Positions 57,291-64,000 of a stretch of 64,000 bases of DNA are shown here, piece after piece. Below the pieces are notes generated by a model. That model had not been told where the DNA came from and did not search any database. It worked only from the letters and a program-made list of their open reading frames with translations. Both the position numbers and the translations under genes were made by a program. Source of the DNA: Microtetraspora niveoalba (GTDB taxonomy: Bacteria; Actinomycetota; Actinomycetes; Streptosporangiales; Streptosporangiaceae); contig NZ_BBYM01000002.1 in the NCBI RefSeq assembly GCF_001570405.1, positions 31,402-95,401 on the forward strand, given 5' to 3'. Position 1 is the first letter of the stretch, and the number at the start of each line of letters is the position of its first letter.

Positions 57291-58123
57291 CCAGCGCCGG
57301 ACGCCGCGGGTGAGGGGTCACCGAAGATCGGGAGCAGGCGCCGCAGCTCATCCTCGTCGACCTGCCTGCCGTACCCGGCGAGCTGGAAGGTCTCCGCGTG
57401 GCCGACCTCCGCGGCGCCGTAGCGGCGCGCCAGCGCCGGTCGCATCTCCTCCCCGGCCCGCAGGAAGCGCGCCCAGTGCTCCCGGACGAAGGCGCGGCCG
57501 GCCGGGACGTCACCAGGGGCGGGCGCCCGATCGAGGAAGCCGCGCTGCCAGGGCGCGTACTCCAGGAACTGCGAGGCGTGCGCCAGGCAGGCGTCGAGCT
57601 TGGCGTCGAGCACCGGGTCCACGTCCACGACGACGTCGTGCCGATGCGTCGTGGTGGAGTAGTCGACCATGAGCAGGCAGAGCGGCTGACGCTCCAGCCT
57701 CGGCACGCCCACCTCGATGTTCCGCGTGGTCGCGAACGCCACCGCGTGCTCCACCAGGAGCCCGGCGGCCCGGTTGTCCGGGTGCCCGCCGCCGTCGCCG
57801 TGCAGGGCGACGACCACGTCGGGCCGCCAGGAACGCAACGCGGCGAGCACCCGGAGGCGCGTCTCGACCGTGGGCTCGAGATGGCCGTCGTGCACGTCGA
57901 AGATCTCGTAGTCGACCACGCCGAGCGCGTCGGCCGCCCGCCGCGCCTCCTCGGCCCGGCGCCTGGCCAGCGGGACACGTTCGAGCTCGTGATGCCCGGC
58001 GTCGCCGTTGGTGAGCGTCAGGAACTTCACCGCGTGCCCGGCGCGGGCCAGCAGCGCGGCCGTTCCCCCCGCGTACATCTCGGGCTCGTCGGGATGGGCG
58101 GCGATGACCAGGGTTCGCAACAT
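57281..58123 (-). CDS. PIG-L/LmbE-family deacetylase
   Basis: 280 residues. Zinc motif AHPDEPEMYAGGT at residues 9-21, TNGDAGHHEL, and HGDGGGHPDN with the second zinc His. Family members remove acetyl groups from N-acetylglucosaminyl compounds such as mycothiol or glycopeptide precursors, or from drugs. The third residue of the AHPDD motif being Glu is common. It follows the ankyrin lipoprotein gene by 81 bases on the same strand. Confidence 0.9.
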   Translation of the reverse strand: MLRTLVIAAHPDEPEMYAGGTAALLARAGHAVKFLTLTNGDAGHHELERVPLARRRAEEARRAADALGVVDYEIFDVHDGHLEPTVETRLRVLAALRSWRPDVVVALHGDGGGHPDNRAAGLLVEHAVAFATTRNIEVGVPRLERQPLCLLMVDYSTTTHRHDVVVDVDPVLDAKLDACLAHASQFLEYAPWQRGFLDRAPAPGDVPAGRAFVREHWARFLRAGEEMRPALARRYGAAEVGHAETFQLAGYGRQVDEDELRRLLPIFGDPSPAASGAGQG

Positions 58124-58204
58124 CTCTCCTCAAGGGGGGCGGTCCGGCACGATCCGCCGTGCCGGACGGGGGTGACCACGGCGGTGGTCGTCGGCGGCGA
58201 CGCG

Positions 58205-58897
58205 TCAGTGCGCCCCGGCGGCGCGGAGCAGCCCGGCGACCGCCGTCTGCCCCTTGGCGACGGCGTGGGCGAGCGGGGTGACGCCGTCCCGGTCGGCGAG
58301 GTCGACGTCGGCGCCCGCGGCGATGAGCAGCCGGACGATCTCCTGGTGGCGGGGGCCGCCGTCGCCGAGGATGACGGCCTCCAGCAGGCCGGTCCAGCCG
58401 AGGTCGTTGACGTGGTCGACGTCGATGCCGGTCTTCAGCACCTCGCGGACGTAGTCCACGTGCCCGCGCTCGCAGGCGGGGATGAGCGACACGCCTCCGT
58501 AGCGGTTGCGCACGGTCAGGTCGGGCCCCGCCGGGAGGAGGACCCTGAGCATCGCGACGCTTCCGGTGACGCCGGTGACCAGCCAGGGCGTGTCCCGATC
58601 GGAGTCCTGGGCGTTCGGGTCCGCGCCCGCCGCGACCAGCACCTCCGCCGCCTCGACGTGGTCGGCCGCCGCGGCGAGCAGCAGGGCCGTGCGGCGGCGC
58701 CCGTCGCGGGCCTCGACGTCCGCCCCTGACGCGAGCGCGTCCCGGACGCCCGCCGCGTCACCGCGCGCGGCGCGGGCCAGCAGTTCCTCGTTCAGCACAC
58801 CTTCTCCTCTCCTCTCGCGCTCCGCCTGCGGCCGTTGTCCGCCGCAGGCGGCGAGCAGCAGGCCGAGCCCGGAGGCCAGGATCGCTCGGCGCTCCAT
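58205..58897 (-). CDS. Ankyrin-repeat lipoprotein
   Basis: 230 residues. MERRAILASGLGLLLAACGG is a lipoprotein signal with lipobox LAAC. It is followed by about five ankyrin repeats (LLARAARGDAAGVRDALASG, RTALLLAAAADHVEAAEVLV, GDGGPRHQEIVRLLIAAGAD, GVTPLAHAVAKGQTAVAGLL). It would present a protein-binding surface outside the membrane. AAGGGCGG precedes the ATG. The GGTATACC operator at 59021 lies in its promoter, and the PIG-L gene follows. Confidence 0.9.
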   Translation of the reverse strand: MERRAILASGLGLLLAACGGQRPQAERERRGEGVLNEELLARAARGDAAGVRDALASGADVEARDGRRRTALLLAAAADHVEAAEVLVAAGADPNAQDSDRDTPWLVTGVTGSVAMLRVLLPAGPDLTVRNRYGGVSLIPACERGHVDYVREVLKTGIDVDHVNDLGWTGLLEAVILGDGGPRHQEIVRLLIAAGADVDLADRDGVTPLAHAVAKGQTAVAGLLRAAGAH

Positions 58898-59020
58898 CCG
58901 CACCGCCCTTCCGTGATCTCGCCGTCGAACGCGGAGCCGCCATGGGAGCGGCGGCCGGCACGTCACGCGGTTCTCCGCCCGGGGCCGGCGTTCCGGCCGC
59001 CGGATCGAAGCGCCACGGTT

Positions 59021-59030
59021 TGGTATACCA
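59021..59030. promoter_or_regulatory. GGTATACC operator before the ankyrin lipoprotein gene
   Basis: TGGTATACCA, a perfect palindrome 124 bases upstream of the lipoprotein start and 85 bases upstream of the divergent membrane-nuclease gene. It has the same core as the GntR promoter site at 56523. Confidence 0.6.
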
Positions 59031-59114
59031 CTATACGCCCACTCCGCGACGGCCCGGGATCACACTTTGAGCACTACTCATGTTTTTCGGGGGCACCGCT
59101 CCTAGCCTTGGGAC

Positions 59115-61034
59115 ATGCGCCCCCCGCGGTTCCTCCTCATCGCGTTGATCGCCGCCCCCGCGTTCGAGACGCTGAGATTCGCCTTCCCGAGCCTCGCCCA
59201 CCTCGCCGACACCGCCGGATACGTCCCGCTGGCCGGTGTGATCGCCGCCCTCGCCCTCGCCCCGCTGCTCGTCCTGCCGCTCAGGCGGCTGGCCGGACCG
59301 GCGGTCGTGCTGCTCACCGGTGCCGGGGCGCTGGTCGCCGTACGACTCGCCGTCCTCGTGCACGGCCCCGCCGTCCCCCTCGGGGTGGCCGCCGGAGCGG
59401 TCGCCCTCTTCACCACGGCCTGCCTGCTGTCCGCGGCGCCTCCGGCGGCTCTGCCGTACGGCCTGCAGGCCGGGGCGGCCGTCGATCTGGTGGTGCGGCT
59501 CTGCTTCACCACCTGGGATCCGATCGGGCAGCGCTCGCTTCCCGCGCTCCTGTTCTCCGGCGCCGTGCCGCTCGTCCTCGCGCTCGCCGCGGCGCGGCTC
59601 GCCCGTCCCGTCCCCGGCACCGCGGAGCCCGGTGACGCCGCCGCTCGCGACCGCACCGTCGCGGTCGCGGGCGCCGCGACGCGCGGCCTGATCGCCGTCG
59701 GCCCGTGGTTCGCCCTCCATCTCGTGATCCTCACCAATCCGGCGGCGCTGGCCGCCGCCGCAGGGCTGCCGCTGCGGAGCGCGGGCCTGCTCCTGCTGGC
59801 GGCGCAGGCGACCACCCTCCTGGCGATGCGCGCCGCCCGCGCCCTGCCCTCCGGGACGCCGAGGGCGATCACGGCGGGAGCGTCCCTGCTCGGCCTCCCC
59901 GCCGTGAGCTGGGCGCTCACCGGCCCGGACGGCGCGGTCGGCCCGGTCGTCGTTCCCCTGGTCGTCCTGGGCGGCTGGCTGGCGGGAATCGCGCTCGCCC
60001 TGGCCGTGCGCCCCGGCGGCGCGGGCTCCGGGACACTCACCGCCTGGGTGGGGCTCCTGGCCCTCGTCGTGGTCGTCTTCGGCTACCAGATGTCCTACCT
60101 CGTCCCCCTCGGCCTGCCCGGATCCGCGTTCGCCGCCCTGGCGGCAGCCGTACCGGCCCTGACGGCTCTCGCCGGGGTGCGCGAGCGCGGCGGGTCTCGG
60201 CCGGCGTCGTGGGCGGCGCTGCGGGCGGCGTCGTGGCCGCCGCTCGGCCTGGTCCTTCTCGCGGCGCCGGTGCTGCTGCTCGCCATGCCCGCGGACAGGA
60301 CGCTGTCCGGCACGGGTGAGCCGGTCCCGGCGGGCGGCCTGCGCGTGATCTCCTACAACATCCACGAGGGGACCGCCCCCTCCGGCCGCCTCGACCCCGA
60401 GGCGATCGCCGCCACCCTGGAGCGGCTCGCCGACGGGCCGAGCGTCATCCTGCTCCAGGAGGTCGGCCGCGGATGGCCGACCTCGGGCACCACCGACCTC
60501 GCGACCTGGCTCGCGGAACGGCTCGGCATGCGGATGGCGTACACGCGGGCCGCGGAGAACGCCTTCGGGCTGGCGGTGCTCACCGACGTCCCGGTCGTCG
60601 ACGTGCGCGGCGCGCGGCTGCCCCACCACCCCGACGCTCTTCAGGATCGCGCCGTGCTCCAGATCAGCGTCCGCGCCGCGAACCGGACGTACACGCTCGC
60701 CGGCACGCACCTCAGCCACGAGAGCTCCGTCGCGCGGCTCCGTGAGATCGACGGCCTGCTCGCCCGCGTACGGGACACCACCCTTGTCGTGGGCGACCTC
60801 AACGCGGCGCCCGGCAGCCCGGAGATCGCCCGGCTCACGGGAGGGGGACTCGGGGACGCCGGGGACGCGGGCCCGGCGACCTTCCCCGAGACCGGCGAGC
60901 GCATCGACTGGATCCTCACGGGCCGGGCGGTGGAGCTCGTGCCGGGAAGTCATCGCGTCGCCGAGTCGGTCGCCTCCGACCACCTGCCGATCTCCGTCGT
61001 GATCCGCACCGGGGACGCCCCGCCGTCCCGCTGA
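59115..61034 (+). CDS. Membrane protein with C-terminal endonuclease/exonuclease/phosphatase domain
   Basis: 639 residues. The first 400 or so hold about 12 hydrophobic helices. The C-terminal 240 residues are an EEP domain: LRVISYNIHEGT, ILLQEVGRGW (catalytic Glu), GTHLSHESS, VVGDLNAAPG and SDHLPISV (Asp-His pair). Such proteins probably hydrolyse a phosphodiester or phosphate at the outer membrane face; similar fusions are widespread in actinomycetes but their substrate is not known. The gene is divergent from the ankyrin lipoprotein. Confidence 0.9.
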   Translation: MRPPRFLLIALIAAPAFETLRFAFPSLAHLADTAGYVPLAGVIAALALAPLLVLPLRRLAGPAVVLLTGAGALVAVRLAVLVHGPAVPLGVAAGAVALFTTACLLSAAPPAALPYGLQAGAAVDLVVRLCFTTWDPIGQRSLPALLFSGAVPLVLALAAARLARPVPGTAEPGDAAARDRTVAVAGAATRGLIAVGPWFALHLVILTNPAALAAAAGLPLRSAGLLLLAAQATTLLAMRAARALPSGTPRAITAGASLLGLPAVSWALTGPDGAVGPVVVPLVVLGGWLAGIALALAVRPGGAGSGTLTAWVGLLALVVVVFGYQMSYLVPLGLPGSAFAALAAAVPALTALAGVRERGGSRPASWAALRAASWPPLGLVLLAAPVLLLAMPADRTLSGTGEPVPAGGLRVISYNIHEGTAPSGRLDPEAIAATLERLADGPSVILLQEVGRGWPTSGTTDLATWLAERLGMRMAYTRAAENAFGLAVLTDVPVVDVRGARLPHHPDALQDRAVLQISVRAANRTYTLAGTHLSHESSVARLREIDGLLARVRDTTLVVGDLNAAPGSPEIARLTGGGLGDAGDAGPATFPETGERIDWILTGRAVELVPGSHRVAESVASDHLPISVVIRTGDAPPSR

Positions 61035-61056
61035 TGTCGTCACTCGGGTGGGCCGT

Positions 61057-61090
61057 GCGCTCCCGGGAGCCGTGTCCTCCGCGGGAGCGC
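61057..61090. terminator. Hairpin between convergent genes
   Basis: Nine-base arms GCGCTCCCG / CGGGAGCGC with a 16-base loop lie between the convergent EEP-membrane gene and the FtsX permease gene. A weak candidate. Confidence 0.35.
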
Positions 61091-61122
61091 GCGGCTCCGC
61101 CGTACGAGCCGTGAGCCGTGGG

Positions 61123-63708
61123 TCAGCCGCGGATCCGCTCGGCCGGGCGGCCCGCGAGGGCGGCGCGGGCGGGGAGCAGGGTCCCGGCGAGCGCCAGTCC
61201 CAGCGTGACGGCCACCATCACGGCCAGGGCGGCCGGCCGTACGTGCGGGACCGCGGATCCGGTGAGCCCGTAGCTGATCGCCGCCAGCGTCGGCGCCGCG
61301 ATCGCCGTACCGGCGGCCAGCGCGACGCCGCCGACGAGCAGCGCCTCCCAGCGGATCATGCCGAGCACCTGGCGCCGGGTGCCGCCGACCAGTCGCAGCA
61401 GCGCGAGCTCCCGCACCCGGCCGGCGGTCGCCATGATCAGCGTGTTGGTCACCGAGATGGCGATGAACACGATGATCAGGCCGAGCGCGATGAGGTTGAC
61501 CCAGTCGTTCACCTCCTGCGCCGCGTCCCGCGCAGCGAGGACGCCGTCGCGGTCCAGCACCGCCAGCCCGGGGCTCAGCCCGGCGAGACGGCCGGCCGCC
61601 GCCCCGTCCGCCACGACGAGGAGCCGGTCGGCCATGCCGGAGGCGGTGTGGGCGCGCACCAGGTCGTACGGCAGGGCGACGTCGCCGAAGCCGAGGCCCC
61701 GGCCGTAGACGGCCACCACCGTCGGCGTGATCGGCGTGCCGTCGCCGAGGCGCAGCCGCACCCTGTCGCCGACCGACGCGCCGAAGGATCCGGCGGCGAG
61801 CGTGCTCAGGGCCACCGTCTCCCCGGCGGCGCCGCGCAGCCGGTCCAGCGAGCCGGACCGGACGTCCAGGTCCAGCCCGTGGGCCGGGACGGTCAGCCCG
61901 AGCGCGCCGTACGGGCGCAGCGCGCGGTCGCCCAGCTCCTCGAGGTCGCCGACCACCCGGGTGTCGATCACCTCGGTCACCCCGGCGACCCCCGGGAGCG
62001 TCCGCGCGGCGCGGGCGACGCCGGCCGGCACCCCCGGCCCGGCCGACGTCACCACGTAGCCGGCCCGCGTGCCGTCGGCGGCCTGCCGCGCGCTCGCGTG
62101 CCCGACGGTCGACTGGGTGAAGATGGTGGTGCCGGCGAACGCGAGCATCAGGGTGAGCGGGCTGACCACGGCGGCCAGCCTCCTGGCCCCGGTGCGGGTG
62201 TTCGCGACCGCGAGGTAGCCGCCCACCCGCGACGCCCGGCCGAGCGCCCCGCCCACCAGCGCGACGGCGATCCGGACGAGCCACGGCCCCAGCAGGGCGG
62301 CGGCCACGGCGAGGAGGATCACGATGCCGCCCGCGCTCATCGCCGCCGTCTCGCCCGCCACGAACATCGACAGGACGCACACGGACACCCCCAGGGCCAG
62401 GAAGACCAGCCCGGTGACCACCCGGGCGCGGCCCAGCGCGCGCGGCTCGGCCGCCGCCTCGCCCAGCGCCTCGGTCGGCCGGATCCGGGTGGCCCGCCGT
62501 ACGGCGCCTCTGGCCGAAAGCCATGCCGTGGCCGTCCCCAGCGCCACCGCGGCCAGCATCGGCGCCGGCCCGGCGGCGAGCGGGAAGACATCCGGGATCA
62601 TCCCCTTGGAGACGAGCTCGCCGAACATCCACCGGCCGGTCAGGACCCCCGCCGGCACACCGGCGACGCTCGCCGCCACACCGATCAGCAGGGCCTCCTT
62701 GCCGATCATCGACCGGATCTGGGCGGGGGCGGCGCCGACCGCCCGCAGCAGCGCGATCTCCCGCCCGCGCTGGCGCAGGGCGAGCCCGAACGTGCCGGCG
62801 ACCACGAAGGCCGCCACCATGACGGCGATGCCGCCGAGGCTGCCGCTGAGCGCGATGAGCGTCTCCCTGGCCGCCGAGGTCCCCGGGTTCTCGGCGAGCC
62901 CGCGCTCGTCGCCCGTGTACGCGACCGGACCCGCGGCGGCGGGCGCGCCGTCCTTCAGCCGCACGGAGACGCGCGCCGCCGTGCCCTCCGACGTACCGAG
63001 CGCCGTCTCGATCCTGTCCTTCAGGCGCGCGGGGTCGCCGGACCCGAACACCCCGAACGCGGACACGCGGCCCGGACGGCCGAACAGCTCGGCGGCCCGC
63101 GGCGCCGTGAAGAAGACCGCCGGCTGCCGGGCGAGGCCGGGAGCGGCGATCCCGGCCACCGTGTAGGCGCGCACGCCGTCCCGGCCCAGCACGCGCGCCT
63201 TCGCGCCGACCTTCAGCCGGGCCGTCCCGGCCAGGGCGGCGTCGAGGACGATCTCGCCGGGCGAGGCGGGCGCGCGCCCCGCCCGCAGCGTGTACGGCGT
63301 GAGCCGCGCGGACTCCCACGCGTGGCCGAGGGCGCGACCGTGGACGGCCCGGCCCTGGCCGTCCAGCACCCCGACGGGGAAGGTCAGGTCGGGCACGACG
63401 TCGCGGACCCCGGGCACCTTCCGGATCTCGCCGGCCAGCGAGGCCGGGATCGTCGTGGGCTCCTCAAGAGGAACGCTCTCGGTCACCTCGACCGGGCCGT
63501 CCTCCTTCTTGGCGATCGAGGTCTGCTGCGGGCCGGCCAGCACGACGGGGGCGGCGGCGTACCTCTCGGGCGGCACCTGGGCGCGCAGGCCGCTCTCCAT
63601 GAGCATCCCGCACGCGGTGATCAGGACGGCGGTGAACAGCAGGGCGAGGAAGGAGCCGGCGAGCGACGGCACGCGGCCGCGCACGGTGGCGAAGGCGAGG
63701 CCGAGCAT
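61123..63708 (-). CDS. FtsX-family ABC transporter permease
   Basis: 861 residues. An N-terminal membrane segment (about 15-40), two large extracellular parts and two FtsX blocks of helices (about 275-480 and 730-850), ending LPARAALAGRPAERIRG. This duplicated layout is the MacB/LolE-like actinobacterial permease of about 850 residues, which uses ATP to move or release lipoproteins, peptides or antibiotics at the membrane rather than pumping through a channel. The ATG at 63708 overlaps the ATPase stop by one base (TGATG); a GTG one codon earlier is also possible. Confidence 0.92.
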   Translation of the reverse strand: MLGLAFATVRGRVPSLAGSFLALLFTAVLITACGMLMESGLRAQVPPERYAAAPVVLAGPQQTSIAKKEDGPVEVTESVPLEEPTTIPASLAGEIRKVPGVRDVVPDLTFPVGVLDGQGRAVHGRALGHAWESARLTPYTLRAGRAPASPGEIVLDAALAGTARLKVGAKARVLGRDGVRAYTVAGIAAPGLARQPAVFFTAPRAAELFGRPGRVSAFGVFGSGDPARLKDRIETALGTSEGTAARVSVRLKDGAPAAAGPVAYTGDERGLAENPGTSAARETLIALSGSLGGIAVMVAAFVVAGTFGLALRQRGREIALLRAVGAAPAQIRSMIGKEALLIGVAASVAGVPAGVLTGRWMFGELVSKGMIPDVFPLAAGPAPMLAAVALGTATAWLSARGAVRRATRIRPTEALGEAAAEPRALGRARVVTGLVFLALGVSVCVLSMFVAGETAAMSAGGIVILLAVAAALLGPWLVRIAVALVGGALGRASRVGGYLAVANTRTGARRLAAVVSPLTLMLAFAGTTIFTQSTVGHASARQAADGTRAGYVVTSAGPGVPAGVARAARTLPGVAGVTEVIDTRVVGDLEELGDRALRPYGALGLTVPAHGLDLDVRSGSLDRLRGAAGETVALSTLAAGSFGASVGDRVRLRLGDGTPITPTVVAVYGRGLGFGDVALPYDLVRAHTASGMADRLLVVADGAAAGRLAGLSPGLAVLDRDGVLAARDAAQEVNDWVNLIALGLIIVFIAISVTNTLIMATAGRVRELALLRLVGGTRRQVLGMIRWEALLVGGVALAAGTAIAAPTLAAISYGLTGSAVPHVRPAALAVMVAVTLGLALAGTLLPARAALAGRPAERIRG

Positions 63709-64000
63709 CACACGGCCGCCGTCGACCGGCCGAGCGCGGACATGCGCCGCGCGATGGTGTCGGCCGTGGCGGAGCGGACGGTGTCCACGATGACGCCCCC
63801 GGCGAGGAACAGCACCTCGTCGGCGTAGGCGGCGGCCACCGGGTCGTGCGTCACCATCACCACGGTCTGGCCGGTGGCGTCCACCACCTGGCGCAGCAGG
63901 GCGAGGACCTCGCCGGCGGTCGTGGTGTCGAGGGCGCCGGTCGGCTCGTCGGCGAAGACCACCTCGGGCCTGGTCACCAGCGCGCGGGCGATGGCCACCC
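63708..64000 (-). CDS. ABC transporter ATPase, C-terminal part (cut by window edge)
   Basis: 97 codons of a MacB/LolD-type ATPase whose front lies beyond the window. Visible: the end of the signature helix (MAIARALVTRPEVV), Walker B VVFADEPTGALD and H-loop VMVTHDP. It is the partner of the FtsX permease, with overlapping stop and start codons. Confidence 0.92.
   Translation of the reverse strand, partial: VAIARALVTRPEVVFADEPTGALDTTTAGEVLALLRQVVDATGQTVVMVTHDPVAAAYADEVLFLAGGVIVDTVRSATADTIARRMSALGRSTAAV

Noticed and set aside
1-64000. Search by eye for tRNA, rRNA, CRISPR arrays, insertion sequences and attachment sites
   Set aside because: No cloverleaf-like segment with a T-arm, no regularly spaced repeats and no transposase gene were found. 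A tRNA or structured-RNA scan could still reveal something missed by eye.

Overview
The window is very GC-rich DNA with actinomycete traits: GTG starts, four-base ATGA/GTGA gene overlaps, an AfsR/SARP regulator, a STAS/Ser-Thr kinase background, an ECF42-type sigma factor, and many TetR, GntR and HxlR regulators. A filamentous Actinomycetota genome, perhaps Streptosporangiales, fits best; the sequence alone does not fix the genus. I saw no tRNA, rRNA, CRISPR array or intact insertion sequence.

Left part (1-9.3 kb): the N-terminal part of a Ser/Thr protein kinase, a small membrane protein, a secreted beta-propeller protein, a STAS anti-sigma antagonist, a TetR-controlled heterodimeric ABC exporter joined by a 23-codon bridging ORF, and an acyl-CoA synthetase.

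RiPP region (9.5-20.6 kb): a class III lanthipeptide gene set on the minus strand. In transcription order it has a cytochrome P450 fused to a degenerate alpha/beta-hydrolase-like domain, a LanKC synthetase, a 36-residue precursor between two hairpins, an ABC exporter, and a radical SAM enzyme whose C-terminal part lacks auxiliary-cluster cysteines. Beside it is a large SARP-NB-ARC-TPR regulator. Divergent from that regulator is a 37-residue secreted micropeptide gene that ends in a long hairpin. This looks like an unusual RiPP pathway with a possible peptide-signal/TPR-receptor switch.

Middle part (20.6-30.5 kb): broken genes (an AraC regulator, a methyltransferase tail, an OLD-like ATPase/nuclease), then HxlR/imine-reductase, metal-binding, LuxR-type, hemerythrin/MFS/TetR and membrane-protein genes, and an ECF42 module with its own predicted promoter.

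Catabolic block (30.5-56 kb): a cytosolic sulfatase, a five-gene peptide/nickel-type ABC importer, a reductase, acyl-CoA dehydrogenases, a CoA ligase, a hydrolase, a homogentisate-dioxygenase-like cupin, an HpaB/AbfD-family flavoprotein, enoyl-CoA hydratases, SDRs, a thiolase, an HMG-CoA-lyase-like enzyme and a family III CoA-transferase. A 16-bp palindrome, CTGA-N3-TA-N3-TCAG, stands in front of five separate transcription units here: sulfatase, importer, hydroxylase/TetR, thiolase and CoA-transferase. I read this as one undescribed regulon for importing, desulfating and degrading an organic acid by ring opening and beta-oxidation.

Right end (56-64 kb): a GntR/FCD regulator, a PIG-L deacetylase and an ankyrin lipoprotein with matching GGTATACC operators, a membrane-anchored endonuclease/exonuclease/phosphatase protein, and an FtsX-type ABC permease with the start of its ATPase.
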